64,000 bases of DNA from the NCBI RefSeq assembly GCF_900105585.1, contig NZ_FNRT01000002.1:496001-560000 (forward strand), in the 5' to 3' direction. The position numbers were made by a program, and so were the translations under genes. The notes under the pieces are model-generated. The model was given only the letters and a program-made list of their open reading frames with translations. It did no database searches and had not been told where the DNA came from. This document shows, in pieces, positions 51,103-60,113 of this stretch; position 1 is the stretch's first letter; each line of letters opens with the position of its first letter. The stretch is from Nocardioides exalbidus (lineage in GTDB: Bacteria; Actinomycetota; Actinomycetes; Propionibacteriales; Nocardioidaceae).

Positions 51103-51711
51103 TCAGGCGTTCGGCGCCGCGAACACCACGACGTAGGTCACCGGGGCGAGGCACTGGATGTTGCTCTTGGGCAGCTTCGGCAGGACGGTGAAGCCGGCCT
51201 CACCTGCGTCGATCGCGACCGACCGCGGCGGCTCGCACCCCACGGCCGCGACGTTGGCGTAGGTGGTCGAGCCGGGGTTGGCGCTCGTCGTCTCGGTGAT
51301 CAGCGAGGTCACCGTGTCGGCGAAGCCGGACTCCAGGCCCGAGATCGAGACGAAGTCACCGATCGCCTGCTCCGTGTCGACGGCGAACGCCATCTCCGAC
51401 GCCGTGCCGCCCGCGTCGGTCTGGCTGACCAGCTGGGCCTCGGTGACGCCGGCGGAGCCGATGGCCCCGATCGGGACCGAGGAGCCGCTGCCCGACTCGG
51501 GCACCTCGCTGGTCGGCGACTCGGACGGCGTGTCCGAGGGCGTCTCCGACGGGGTGTCGCTCGGCGTGCTCGTTGAGCCGGCCGGGTCGGTGGCGGTGTC
51601 GTCGCCGCCGTCGGATCCGCAGGCCGACAGACCGGCGGCGAGCGCGAGACCGGCGACGAGGGCGGCGGCGGGACGGTGGCGGCGCAGTCCGCGACAGGAT
51701 GACGTCTTCAT
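51103..51711 (-). CDS. Secreted lipoprotein of unknown function
   Basis: A 202-residue lipoprotein: signal with core ALVAGLALAAGL, lipobox LSAC (Cys about residue 31), a repetitive Ser/Thr/Pro/Glu linker of SDTPSE units, then a ~120-residue domain with two Cys (VGCEPPRS and NIQCLAPV) that could form a disulfide. I do not recognise a family. ATG 51711 gives the proper signal. The stop is 4 nt from the convergent phosphodiester glycosidase stop. Confidence 0.72.
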   Translation of the reverse strand: MKTSSCRGLRRHRPAAALVAGLALAAGLSACGSDGGDDTATDPAGSTSTPSDTPSETPSDTPSESPTSEVPESGSGSSVPIGAIGSAGVTEAQLVSQTDAGGTASEMAFAVDTEQAIGDFVSISGLESGFADTVTSLITETTSANPGSTTYANVAAVGCEPPRSVAIDAGEAGFTVLPKLPKSNIQCLAPVTYVVVFAAPNA

Positions 51712-51766
51712 GGTGGTTCGACGATAACCGGGACCGGACGGCTCCCGGCGGAGGCTGGTGCTCTGG

Positions 51767-51772
51767 CAGGCT
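51767..51772 (+). promoter_or_regulatory. -10-like element, RelA/SpoT-type gene
   Basis: CAGGCT ends 6 nt before ATG 51779; it differs from TAGGCT only in its first base. Confidence 0.35.
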
Positions 51773-51778
51773 GGCGTC

Positions 51779-52768
51779 ATGAGCGAGCAGGAGCCGGTCC
51801 GCGAGGCGGTGAGGGCGTACGCCGCCCGCCAGCCGCAGCTGGTGGCCGCGACAGGTGCGTGGGTGACGCTGGTGCGCACGCTCCTCGACGACGCAGGCAT
51901 CGACTACCTCAGCGTCACCGGGCGCACCAAGAGCGTGGCGTCCTTCGCCGCCAAGGCCAACCGGGCCGAGGGTGGGGGTCCGCTCTACCGCGACCCGCTC
52001 GAGGAGATCACCGACCAGATCGGCGTCCGCGTCATCACCTACGTCCACAGCGACGTCGCCGCCGTGGCCGAGCTGCTCGACGACGAGCTCACCATCCTCG
52101 ACGACCGCGACCTCGGCGAGGAGATGGCCCGGTCGGGCCGCTTCGGCTACGCCAGCCGGCACCTGCTCGTCCGTGGCAACGACGGCGACGAGGAGCACGG
52201 GGAGCTCGCCGGCGAGCGGGCCAGCATCCAGCTGCGCACCGTGCTGCAGCACGCGTGGGCGGAGTTCGAGCACGACATCCGCTACAAGGGCAACGTCCCC
52301 GAGGACGCCGCCGCCGACCTCGACCGTCGCTTCACCCTCGCCGCGGGCCTGATCGAGCTCGCCGACCGCGAGTTCTCCACGATCCGGCGCAGGATCCAGG
52401 CCGCAGCACCGGGCAGCACGTCCGAGGGCGAGGCCGACCACATCGTCGGCCAGGAGCTCGCGACCTTCCTCGCCGGCCACTACAGCGACGCCGGCTGGTC
52501 GCACACCGACCACTACGACTGGATCGCCGGCCTGCTCGCCCAGCTCGGCATCGACACCGTCGACGACCTCGCCGACCTGCTCACCTCCGTCGACGCCGAC
52601 GCCGTGATCCGGCGGATGGGCTACCGCTACCCCGCGGGAGCCGTACGCCGTCTCGACGACGCGCTGCTGGCGATCTTCGGGGAGCAGTACGTCACCCTCG
52701 ACGGCAACAGCCACCGCGTCCCGCTCCTGCGCGCGCGCCTCGAGAAGCTGACGACCCCCGAGACCTGA
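51779..52768 (+). CDS. Small alarmone synthetase-like protein (RelA/SpoT domain)
   Basis: A 329-residue protein with a RelA/SpoT synthetase domain: SVTGRTKSVASFAAKANRAE, ITDQIGVRVITYVHSDVAAV and IQLRTVLQHAWAEFEHDIRY are classic (p)ppGpp synthetase motifs. There is no hydrolase HD domain. The C-terminal ~110 residues form an extra helical domain beginning near HIVGQELATFLAGHYSDAG. It should transfer pyrophosphate from ATP to GTP or GDP, in the cytoplasm. It stands alone with divergent promoter; no toxin or antitoxin partner is obvious. Confidence 0.85.
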   Translation: MSEQEPVREAVRAYAARQPQLVAATGAWVTLVRTLLDDAGIDYLSVTGRTKSVASFAAKANRAEGGGPLYRDPLEEITDQIGVRVITYVHSDVAAVAELLDDELTILDDRDLGEEMARSGRFGYASRHLLVRGNDGDEEHGELAGERASIQLRTVLQHAWAEFEHDIRYKGNVPEDAAADLDRRFTLAAGLIELADREFSTIRRRIQAAAPGSTSEGEADHIVGQELATFLAGHYSDAGWSHTDHYDWIAGLLAQLGIDTVDDLADLLTSVDADAVIRRMGYRYPAGAVRRLDDALLAIFGEQYVTLDGNSHRVPLLRARLEKLTTPET

Positions 52769-52791
52769 GGGCCGCCTTCAGGAACTCCCCA

Positions 52792-52797
52792 TAGGGT
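52792..52797 (+). promoter_or_regulatory. -10 element, chaA (leaderless)
   Basis: TAGGGT ends 6 nt before ATG 52804, in the 35-nt gap after the RelA/SpoT-type gene. Confidence 0.5.
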
Positions 52798-52803
52798 TGC
52801 CTT

Positions 52804-53943
52804 ATGAGCAGGCCATCCTGGACGACCGTCGCCCCCATCCTGGCCCTCGTGGTGCTCGTCCCGGCCTGGTTTGCGCACCCCGAGAGCCCGATCCTGCTGG
52901 GGCTCCTCGCCCTCCTGCTGGTCGGCGCGGTCCTCGCCGCCGTCCACCACGCCGAGGTCGTCGCCCACCGGGTCGGCGAGCCCTACGGGTCGCTGGTGCT
53001 CGCGGTCGCGGTCACGATCATCGAGGTCGGCCTGATCGTCACGCTCATGGTGACCGCCGACAAGGACGCCTCCGGCCTGGCCCGCGACACCGTCTTCGCC
53101 GCCGTGATGATCACCGTCAACGGCATCGTCGGCATCTCCCTGCTCGTCGGTGCGCTCAAGCACCACCTCGCCGTGTTCAACCCCGAGGGCACCGGGGCCG
53201 CGCTGGCCACCGTCATCTCGCTGGCGGTGCTGTGCCTGGTCATCCCCTCGGTGACGACGTCGCAGCCCGGCCCGGAGTTCACCGGCGCCCAGCTGGCGTT
53301 CGCCGCGATCGCCTCGCTCGCGCTCTACGGGATGTTCGTCTTCACCCAGACGATCCGGCACCGCGACTTCTTCCTGCCGGTGGAGCAGGGCCAGCACACC
53401 CCGACCGTGATGTCCTCCGGCGGCGGCGACTCCTTCGAGCACGAGCCGGTCGACCTCGACGAGGACGGCCACGCCGACCCGCCGACCAACCGTGCCGCCC
53501 TGGCCAGCCTCGGCCTGCTCGTCGTCTCGCTCGTCGCGGTGGTCGGGCTCGCCAAGATCGAGTCGCCGGCCATCGAGTCCGGAGTCGCCGCGCTCGGCTT
53601 CCCGCAGGCCGTGGTCGGCGTGGTCATCGCCCTGCTCGTCCTCGCGCCGGAGACGATCGCCGCCGTGCGCGCGGCGGCCCGCAACCGCGTCCAGGTCAGC
53701 CTCAACCTCGCCCTCGGCTCGGCGATGGCCTCGATCGGGCTCACCATCCCCGCCATCGCCATTGCCAGCATCTGGCTCGACGGGCCCCTCGAGCTCGGCC
53801 TCAACCAGCTCCAGACGGTCCTGCTCCTGCTGACCGCCGCGGTGGCCATCCTCACCGTGGTCCCGGGACGCACCAAGCCGCTCCAGGGCGGCGTGCACCT
53901 CGTGCTCCTCGCGTCGTTCCTGTTCCTGACGATCGCGCCGTAG
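52804..53943 (+). CDS. chaA: Calcium/sodium:proton antiporter ChaA
   Basis: A 379-residue CaCA-family antiporter with about 11 membrane helices. The first conserved repeat reads HRVGEPYGSLVLAVAVTIIE and the second APETIAAVRAAARNRVQVSL followed by NLALGSAMASIGLTIPAIA, the ChaA hallmarks. An acidic loop (FEHEPVDLDEDGHADPP) joins the two halves on the inside. It exchanges cytoplasmic Na+, K+ or Ca2+ for protons. Confidence 0.92.
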   Translation: MSRPSWTTVAPILALVVLVPAWFAHPESPILLGLLALLLVGAVLAAVHHAEVVAHRVGEPYGSLVLAVAVTIIEVGLIVTLMVTADKDASGLARDTVFAAVMITVNGIVGISLLVGALKHHLAVFNPEGTGAALATVISLAVLCLVIPSVTTSQPGPEFTGAQLAFAAIASLALYGMFVFTQTIRHRDFFLPVEQGQHTPTVMSSGGGDSFEHEPVDLDEDGHADPPTNRAALASLGLLVVSLVAVVGLAKIESPAIESGVAALGFPQAVVGVVIALLVLAPETIAAVRAAARNRVQVSLNLALGSAMASIGLTIPAIAIASIWLDGPLELGLNQLQTVLLLLTAAVAILTVVPGRTKPLQGGVHLVLLASFLFLTIAP

Positions 53944-53965
53944 CCCGACTTCCCGCGCCGTCTGT

Positions 53966-54017
53966 AGCGGTGCGTGAGCCACATTCCCGACGCCGCGAAC
54001 GTGGCTCACTCACCGCC
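53966..54017. repeat. Dispersed palindrome, copy R3
   Basis: Arms 53966-53986 (AGCGGTGCGTGAGCCACATT plus C) and 53997-54017 pair with few mismatches around a 10-nt loop. It matches R1 and R2 near 13.9 kb and lies between convergent chaA and the solute-binding gene. Confidence 0.85.
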
Positions 54018-54047
54018 ATCCCGGCAGACACGCCCGACAACGCAGAC

Positions 54048-54101
54048 GAGCGGTGACCCAGCCACATCCCGCACGCGCAGGATGTGGCTGGACCACCGCT
54101 C
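54048..54101. repeat. Dispersed palindrome, copy R4 (variant)
   Basis: Arms 54048-54069 (GAGCGGTGACCCAGCCACAT plus CC) and 54080-54101 (two mismatches, 10-nt loop). The core AGCGGTG...CCACAT is shared with R1-R3 but the interior differs. R3 and R4 form a tandem pair, like R1 and R2. Confidence 0.8.
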
Positions 54102-54122
54102 GAAGCAGCAATCGGTGTGCGA

Positions 54123-54929
54123 TCAGCCGAAGTACTTCTTGTAGATCTTGTCGTAGGTGCCGTCGTCGCGGAGCTCGGCCAGCGTGCCGTTGATCGAGCG
54201 GAGGAGCGGCACGTTGCCGTCCTTCTTGACCGCCATGCCGTACTGCTCACCGGTGTCGAACTCGCGGGCCAGCTTGAGGGTGCGGTTCTGCGCGACGAAC
54301 TCGCCGGACACGGTGTTGTCGAGCATCGCGGCGTCGATCTCGCCGGCGTTGAGCGCGGCCTGGAGGCCCGCCGCGTCGTCGAAGGTGACGACCTCGGTGG
54401 ACTCCGGGGCGTAGTCGCTCATGAACGTCTCGCCGGTCGTCTCCTTCTGCACGCCGACCCGCTGGCCGGCCAGGCCCTCCAGCGTGTCGGTGCCCGAGCC
54501 GCGCGGCGTGATCAGCGCCTGCTTGGCGTCGAAGTACGGGCTGGAGAAGTCGAGCACGCGGGCGCGCTCGCCGGTGATGGTCATCGCGGAGACGGCCACG
54601 TCGCAGACGTCGTTGTTGAGCGAGTCGCCCGAGGTGATGTCGTCGAAGTCCACGTCGATGACGTCGAGGTCGACCTCCAGCGCGTCGGCGACCTGCTGGG
54701 CCAGGTCGACGTCGAAGCCGACGAGCTTGCCCTTCTGCTCGTAGACGAACGGCGCGTAGGGGCTGTCGGTGCACACCGTCAGCGCGCCCTTGAAGACCAG
54801 GGACACGTCGCTGAGCGAGTCGGCCGACTGGCCGCTGGCGCTGCCGCCGCACGCGCTGAGCGTGAGCAGCAGGGCTGCGGAGGAGAGCGCGGCACCGACG
54901 ACGCGGGCGCGTGGAGTGGAACGGGTCAT
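54123..54929 (-). CDS. Amino-acid type solute-binding lipoprotein in the conservon operon
   Basis: A 268-residue family-3 periplasmic binding protein: lipobox LSAC (Cys about residue 28), then LTVCTDSPYAPFVYEQKGKL and GFDVDLAQQVADALEVDLDV, the usual lobe-1 start, with FDTGEQYGMAVKKDG near the end. It should bind a polar amino acid or similar at the outer membrane face. It has no permease neighbour; instead it follows cvnD by 3 nt, making it the last gene of the conservon operon, and so is a candidate ligand sensor for CvnA. Confidence 0.88.
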   Translation of the reverse strand: MTRSTPRARVVGAALSSAALLLTLSACGGSASGQSADSLSDVSLVFKGALTVCTDSPYAPFVYEQKGKLVGFDVDLAQQVADALEVDLDVIDVDFDDITSGDSLNNDVCDVAVSAMTITGERARVLDFSSPYFDAKQALITPRGSGTDTLEGLAGQRVGVQKETTGETFMSDYAPESTEVVTFDDAAGLQAALNAGEIDAAMLDNTVSGEFVAQNRTLKLAREFDTGEQYGMAVKKDGNVPLLRSINGTLAELRDDGTYDKIYKKYFG

Positions 54930-54932
54930 CGA

Positions 54933-55529
54933 TCAGTTCGCATTCACGGTGAGCGACTCGCGCAGTCGCATGAGGGCGTATTCGGTGATCTTCACGAGCG
55001 CACCCTTGGCCTGCTCGCGGTCGCGGGCGTCGAGGCTGATGATCGGGACGTCGGCGGGCAGGGCCAGCGCGGCGGCGATCTCCTCGGCGGGGTAGCGCGG
55101 GACGCCGTCGAACTCGTTGACGGCGACGATGAACGGGATGCCCTTGGACTCGAAGTAGTCCAGCGGCGAGAAGGACTCGTCGAGGCGGGCGACGTCGACC
55201 AGCACGATGGCGCCGATGGCGCCGCGGCACAGGTCGTCCCACATGAACCAGAAACGGCGCTGGCCGGGCGTGCCGAAGAGGTAGAGGACCAGGTCCTCCG
55301 CCAGCGTCAGCCGGCCGAAGTCCATGGCCACCGTGGTGGTGGCCTTGGTGGGCACGGCGGCGAGATCGTCGACGCCCTCGGACTCGTTGGTGACGAGTGC
55401 CTCGGTGCGCAGCGGGTCGATCTCCGAGACGGCGCCGACGAGCGTCGACTTGCCGACGCCGAAGCCGCCGGCAATGACGATCTTCGTCGACGCAGCCGCG
55501 CGCTGTGCCTTAGTAGTTTCGAAGTCCAC
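54933..55529 (-). CDS. cvnD: Conservon GTP-binding protein CvnD
   Basis: A 198-residue small GTPase of the CvnD group. Walker A is GGFGVGKSTLVGAV (about residues 20-33), the G3 region FGTPGQRRFWFMWDD carries Gln after TPG as in Ras-like GTPases, and G4 is VAVNEFDG. GTG 55529 overlaps the CvnC stop by 20 nt and has AAAGGA upstream. In conservons it cycles between the membrane and cytoplasm under control of CvnA-C. Confidence 0.92.
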   Translation of the reverse strand: MDFETTKAQRAAASTKIVIAGGFGVGKSTLVGAVSEIDPLRTEALVTNESEGVDDLAAVPTKATTTVAMDFGRLTLAEDLVLYLFGTPGQRRFWFMWDDLCRGAIGAIVLVDVARLDESFSPLDYFESKGIPFIVAVNEFDGVPRYPAEEIAAALALPADVPIISLDARDREQAKGALVKITEYALMRLRESLTVNAN

Positions 55530-55878
55530 GGAGGGTCCTTTCGATGAGCTCCAGACGCTCATCTGTCGACGTCTTCTCGGTGATGGTGGCCTGGATCCTG
55601 ATCAAGCCCTGCTCGATGAGGTCACCCAGCAGCACCCGGGTGACGCCGATCGGCATCTTGGTCAGGGCCGAGACCTCGGCCACGGAACGGCGGTCGCAGA
55701 CCTCGAGAACCTGCGCGGCGGAAGGGGTGAGTACGGGCGCCTCTGCACCAGCCTGGAGGCGCAGCGTGGCCTCCATGGCCAGGTCGACGGACGTGGCCGT
55801 CCGACCTGAGGTGATGGTGTAGGAGCGGATCAGACGCGGGGTGTACCCGTCGTCCTCAGGCTCGATTGGCGGCGTCAT
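55510..55878 (-). CDS. cvnC: Conservon protein CvnC (DUF742)
   Basis: A 122-residue DUF742 protein. RLIRSYTITSGRTATSVDLA and the winged-helix-like core VCDRRSVAEVSALTKMPIG then VTRVLLGDLIEQGLI are family hallmarks. It joins CvnA, CvnB and CvnD in a membrane complex. It starts 14 nt after the CvnB stop and overlaps cvnD. Confidence 0.92.
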   Translation of the reverse strand: MTPPIEPEDDGYTPRLIRSYTITSGRTATSVDLAMEATLRLQAGAEAPVLTPSAAQVLEVCDRRSVAEVSALTKMPIGVTRVLLGDLIEQGLIRIQATITEKTSTDERLELIERTLRGLRNY

Positions 55879-55892
55879 GGCACGGAGCCGGT

Positions 55893-56321
55893 TCAGCCGC
55901 CCGTACCGACGCGGGCCTGGGCCTCGACGGTACGTCCCACGCGGTCGACGAGCAGGGCCATCTCGTAGCCCACCTGGCCGATGTCGGCCTCCTCGGTGGT
56001 GAGCACGGTCAGGTTCGAGCCGTCGCCGACGCTCATCAGCATCAGGAAGCCCATCTCCATCTCGACGATGGTCTGCATCACCGAGCCGCCCTCGAAGAGG
56101 CGGGCGGCGCCCACCGCGAGGCTGGCCAGGCCGGAGGAGACGGCCGCGACCTGCTCGGCGCGCTCGCCCGGGATGCTGGTGCTCGAGGCCATCAGGAGGC
56201 CGTCGGCGGAGACCAGGATGGCGTGTGCCGCATCGGGGACGTCGTCCACGAAGCGCGACATCACCCAGTCGAGGTCGCGGTCGTCACCAGCGGCGCCGGG
56301 GACGGAGGTTTCGTAGCTCAT
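55893..56321 (-). CDS. cvnB: Conservon roadblock/LC7 protein CvnB
   Basis: A 142-residue roadblock/LC7 protein, predicted to help regulate the small GTPase Cvn[41 protein letters not shown] and [20 protein letters not shown] are typical. ATG 56321 overlaps the cvnA stop by 4 nt, so translation is coupled. Confidence 0.93.
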   Translation of the reverse strand: MSYETSVPGAAGDDRDLDWVMSRFVDDVPDAAHAILVSADGLLMASSTSIPGERAEQVAAVSSGLASLAVGAARLFEGGSVMQTIVEMEMGFLMLMSVGDGSNLTVLTTEEADIGQVGYEMALLVDRVGRTVEAQARVGTGG

Positions 56322-59300
56322 GCGGGGCCTGCTTCCGTGTGCTGAGTGGAACTTTGGGCTGCAGCTCGACCACGGCTGACACCGGCCTTGTGGGCCTGGA
56401 GCCGGCGACGAATCGCTTCCGGGTCGCGCGTCTTGGCTGCAGTGGGCGGGGTAACGCTACCCGGAACGAGGCGCTCTCCGGGGGCACGACGAGGGAGTCC
56501 GGCGACCGTGGACTCGGCCACGGGGGCCTCCTCCGCGACCTGCTCGGCGATCTCCCATCCGCGGTCCACCTCGGTCTGGTGGAACTCGCCCTGGCCGTCG
56601 CCGGCGAGCCAGCCCGACCGCATGGACTTGAAGATCGGCGAGTCGCCGCCGACACGCGCCGGCGCCACTCCCTCGGGCGAGATCCCGTTGCTGGCGTGGC
56701 CCGGCTCGTACGCCGTCTCGGCGAGGGCCGCCGGGGTGTCGTACGTCGGCTCGGGGACCACGGGCAGGTCGACCAGGGTCTCGGTCTCGGTCTCGGTCTC
56801 GGCGACGGTCTCGGTGAGGGTGTCACCGTAGGTCGCGACGGGCTGCGCGGGCTCGGGCTCGTAGGCGACGACAGGCTGGTAGGCCGGCAGCTCCGGCTCC
56901 CAGGCGGGCGTGGCCGCGACGACGGGCTCGGGCTCGACCTCCGCTGCGGGCTCGGGCTCCGCTGCGGGCTCGGGCTCGACGACCGGCCTGGCCGGCAGGG
57001 ACGGCGTCCCCAGGCCCAGCGGGTCGTTGTAGTCGACCTCGACCTCGTCGTGGACGTGCGCGACGGGCTCCTCGACCACCGGCTCCGGCTCGACCGGCTC
57101 CTCGGCGGCAGGCTGGGCAACCGTCTCCTCGACGACCGGCTCCTCCGCGACGGGCTCCTCGGCGACGGGCTCGGCGACGGGCTCGGCGACGGGCTCCGGC
57201 GAGGCGGGCTCGTCGTCGAACGCGTCCGCGGGCAGCGGGTCGGACAGCGGGTCGGGCACCGGGCTCGAGCCGACGACCGACTCGTGCGAGCGGTAGGGCT
57301 CGAAGATCGGGGACTCGACCGGGGTCTCGGCGACGGGCTCCTCAACGGGCTCGGCGACCGTCTCCTCGACGACCGGCTCCTCCGCGGCGGACTCCTCGAC
57401 CGGGGTCTCGGCCACCGGCTCCTCGGCGGCCGGCTCCTCGGCGGCTGCAGCAGCAGCCTCCGCGGCCCGGGCCTCGGCCTCGGCCTGGGCGCGCTGGCGG
57501 GCGGCGAGGGCGGTGATCGGGACGACCCGGGCGACCTTCTCGGCGGTCTTCTCGGCGGTCTGCTCGGCGCCGGCGGCACCCTCCGCGCCGGCGGTGCCGG
57601 ACGTGGTGGTCCCGGCAGCGGTCGACTCGGCGGCGGGTTCCTCGACCGGCTTGGGCTCGCGCTTGCCGAAGAGTGGGCCGGTGACTCCGGACGTCTCGGG
57701 CGGCAGGAACGCGTCGGCACCCGTGCGGGGCATGTTGGCGCCGGGCTCGCGGCGCGGGAGCAGGCTCTCGAGCGGCGGGCGGTCCTCGGTGACGACCGGG
57801 GCCTCGACGACGGGCTCGGGCTCGACCACCGGCGCAGCGGACCTGGCGGCGGACTCCTTCTTCGCGGCCTTGTCGGCGGCCTTGGCCTCGGCCTTCTCGG
57901 CGCGGGAGCGGTTGCGGGCCTCACGGCGGGACTCCACGACCTCCGGGGCGGCGGCGGCCGCGGCCGGCTCGGCGACGGGGGCCGGCGCCTCGAGGGCAGT
58001 GGCCGTCTCGCGCAGGGGGGCGGCCGGGGCGGGCGCACCGGTCTGCGGCAGCTCGGGCAGCACCGACGGCGGGAGCACGACGGTGGCCGTCATGCCGCCC
58101 CCGGCGTTGCGCGACAGGGTCGCGTCGATGCCGTGGCGCTCGGCGAGGCGGGAGACCACGAACAGGCCCATGCGCCGGGCGGTGTCGGGGGTCGCCTCGG
58201 CACCGTGCTCGAGGTCGCGGTTGAGCTGCTCGAGCTCGGCCGGGGGCACGCCCAGGCCGGAGTCGGTGACCGTGATGGTGACGCCCTCGGCGCCGAGCTT
58301 CGCGGCCAGGCGGACCGGCTCGGCCGGGGGCGAGTAGGTGAGGGCGTTGTCGACCAGCTCGGTGAGCAGGTGGACGAGGTCGGCGGCGGCCTCGTCGCTC
58401 ACGCGGGTGCCGATGTGCGACAGGATCTGCACGCGCTGGTAGTCCTGCACACCGGAGGTGGCGGCCTGGAGGGCCTCCCCGACGGTGAGGCTGAACTGGC
58501 CGGCCGCGCGGTTGGGGGCGTCGGCGAGGATCAGCAGCGAGTCGGCCGTACGACGCATGCGCGAGGCGAGGTGGTCGAGGCGGAAGAGCGACTCGAGGCG
58601 CTTCGGGTCCTCCTCGTCGTGCTCGAGGCGCTCGATCTGGGCGAGCTGCTGGTTGACCAGCGAGGTGGAGCGCCGCGACAGGGTCACGAACATCGCGTTG
58701 ACGGTCTGGCGGAGCTGGGCCTCGCCGGAGGCGAGGTGGATGGCCTGGCGGTGGAGGTCGTCGACCGCTCGCGCGACCTGGCCGATCTCCTCGTTGGTGG
58801 TGACGTCGATCGTCTTGATCGGCTCCGGCTCCTGGCCGGCGCGGATCCGGGCGACCGCGTCGGGCAGGCGGTGGCGGGCGACCGCGAGGGCGCCGTCACG
58901 GACCTTGCCGATCGGCTCGAGGAGGCTGCGGGCCACCAGGAGGGCCAGGAAGATGGCGGCGGCGAGGGCGGACAGCGTGAGCAGCGCACCGAGCAGCGCG
59001 TTGCGCTGGGCGGCCGACGCGGCGCTGTCGAGAGAGGCGGTGACGCCCGAGATGAGGTCCTCGGTGATCTTGTCGTAGGACGCGTAGGCGTCACGGCCGT
59101 CGAGGTTCGTCGCGGAGTTGTCGCGGATCTCGTTGGCGTGGCGGGTGTTCTGCGTGCGGAGCTGGGACGTCTCGGCCTCGGCGCCGTCGACGGAACCGGC
59201 GAGACGGTCGATGGCGGCCGCCTCGACGCCGACCTCCGAGAAGAGGTCCTGCGAGGTGGACTGGGCCAGCGTGGTCGAGACGAGTCCCTGCTGGAGCGCG

Positions 59301-59863
59301 AGGGACAGGCGGCCGCTCATCGCCTGCGAGAGCTGCTCGAGGCGCGGCTCGGGCGTCTCCTGTGCCGCGTTCACGCTGGTGATCAGCTGCGAGACGCTCG
59401 ACTCGAGCTGGCGGACGAGCGCGACCCAGGTGGCGGGTCCGAGGTTCTGGGCACCGTCGCCGCGGATGGCCTGGCTGAGGTCGAGGAGGGCGTCGACGTG
59501 GGCGGTCTGGAGCTCGTCGAGGTCGGCGGAGTCGCGGGCCTGCGTCAGCGCCTCGGCGTTGGTGACGATGTCGTCGATCGCGTCGATCTTGTCGCCCTGG
59601 CTGGCGGCGGAGTCGGACTGCGCGGCGACCATCGCGGCCTCGGCGGCGGTCAGGTAGTCGACCGCGGGCTGGATGATCGTGACCTGCTGGGCGCTGCGCG
59701 AAGCCTGGCGCGAGTCGCCGTAGTCGCTCGACACGCGCAGCCCACCGAGGACACCGGCAAGGACCAGCGGCACGGCGAGCGCGAGCGCGATCTTGCGGCG
59801 CAGCGGCCAACCGGCGACCGAACTGCCCCTGCCCTTGGCGGGCCGGGCTGCATCCTGAGTCAT
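56318..59863 (-). CDS. cvnA: Conservon sensor histidine kinase CvnA (nitrate/nitrite-sensor-like)
   Basis: An 1181-residue membrane kinase. TM1 is about residues 26-44 ([20 protein letters not shown]). An external helical NIT-like domain follows to ~290, then TM2 ([20 protein letters not shown]) and HAMP. The kinase core has [20 protein letters not shown], the ATPase N-box [10 protein letters not shown] and G-boxes TDSGLGVP and [14 protein letters not shown]. The last ~520 residues are a low-complexity Pro/Glu/Val/Ala tail of [12 protein letters not shown] repeats ending in a basic segment. ATG 59863 has GAGG upstream. Confidence 0.92.
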   Translation of the reverse strand: MTQDAARPAKGRGSSVAGWPLRRKIALALAVPLVLAGVLGGLRVSSDYGDSRQASRSAQQVTIIQPAVDYLTAAEAAMVAAQSDSAASQGDKIDAIDDIVTNAEALTQARDSADLDELQTAHVDALLDLSQAIRGDGAQNLGPATWVALVRQLESSVSQLITSVNAAQETPEPRLEQLSQAMSGRLSLALQQGLVSTTLAQSTSQDLFSEVGVEAAAIDRLAGSVDGAEAETSQLRTQNTRHANEIRDNSATNLDGRDAYASYDKITEDLISGVTASLDSAASAAQRNALLGALLTLSALAAAIFLALLVARSLLEPIGKVRDGALAVARHRLPDAVARIRAGQEPEPIKTIDVTTNEEIGQVARAVDDLHRQAIHLASGEAQLRQTVNAMFVTLSRRSTSLVNQQLAQIERLEHDEEDPKRLESLFRLDHLASRMRRTADSLLILADAPNRAAGQFSLTVGEALQAATSGVQDYQRVQILSHIGTRVSDEAAADLVHLLTELVDNALTYSPPAEPVRLAAKLGAEGVTITVTDSGLGVPPAELEQLNRDLEHGAEATPDTARRMGLFVVSRLAERHGIDATLSRNAGGGMTATVVLPPSVLPELPQTGAPAPAAPLRETATALEAPAPVAEPAAAAAAPEVVESRREARNRSRAEKAEAKAADKAAKKESAARSAAPVVEPEPVVEAPVVTEDRPPLESLLPRREPGANMPRTGADAFLPPETSGVTGPLFGKREPKPVEEPAAESTAAGTTTSGTAGAEGAAGAEQTAEKTAEKVARVVPITALAARQRAQAEAEARAAEAAAAAAEEPAAEEPVAETPVEESAAEEPVVEETVAEPVEEPVAETPVESPIFEPYRSHESVVGSSPVPDPLSDPLPADAFDDEPASPEPVAEPVAEPVAEEPVAEEPVVEETVAQPAAEEPVEPEPVVEEPVAHVHDEVEVDYNDPLGLGTPSLPARPVVEPEPAAEPEPAAEVEPEPVVAATPAWEPELPAYQPVVAYEPEPAQPVATYGDTLTETVAETETETETLVDLPVVPEPTYDTPAALAETAYEPGHASNGISPEGVAPARVGGDSPIFKSMRSGWLAGDGQGEFHQTEVDRGWEIAEQVAEEAPVAESTVAGLPRRAPGERLVPGSVTPPTAAKTRDPEAIRRRLQAHKAGVSRGRAAAQSSTQHTEAGPA
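57100..57440 (-). repeat. Low-complexity coding repeats in the CvnA tail
   Basis: Short direct repeats (GGCTCGGCGAC, GGCTCCTC) encode EEPVAE and [11 protein letters not shown] units in the CvnA C-terminal tail. Such stretches are prone to slippage, so length may vary between strains or assemblies. Confidence 0.7.
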
Positions 59864-59909
59864 GTGTGCCTCGCGAGGGTGGTAGCGGCTTCGAACGGTG
59901 GATCGGACG

Positions 59910-59939
59910 CCGGGTTGCACCCGGAGCAGACTCAACCTA
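59910..59939 (-). promoter_or_regulatory. Conservon promoter with short 5' hairpin
   Basis: Minus-strand TAGGTT (59939-59934) is a good -10 about 70 nt before cvnA, so here a leader is present. CCGGGT-GCA-ACCCGG (59924-59910) forms a 6-bp hairpin near the expected 5' end. Confidence 0.45.
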
Positions 59940-60113
59940 AAGAGTCTGGCGACTTTCCGTGGCGTTTTCACAGAACTGTTGCGCCATCGTGTATGGATGC
60001 CGCTCGTGCAGCCCGGTGAGCGTGGGAAGTGTCCCACCAGCACCACCGACCCCACCAGAGGTTCATCCGGACGCCCTTTCGCACCGGACGATGTTCGGGC
60101 AGGGTGCACTGTC

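Noticed and set aside
56225..60019. A 1264-codon open frame on the plus strand, opposite cvnA-cvnB
   Set aside because: Shadow of the conservon genes; Gly/Leu/Asp-rich low complexity with no family features.
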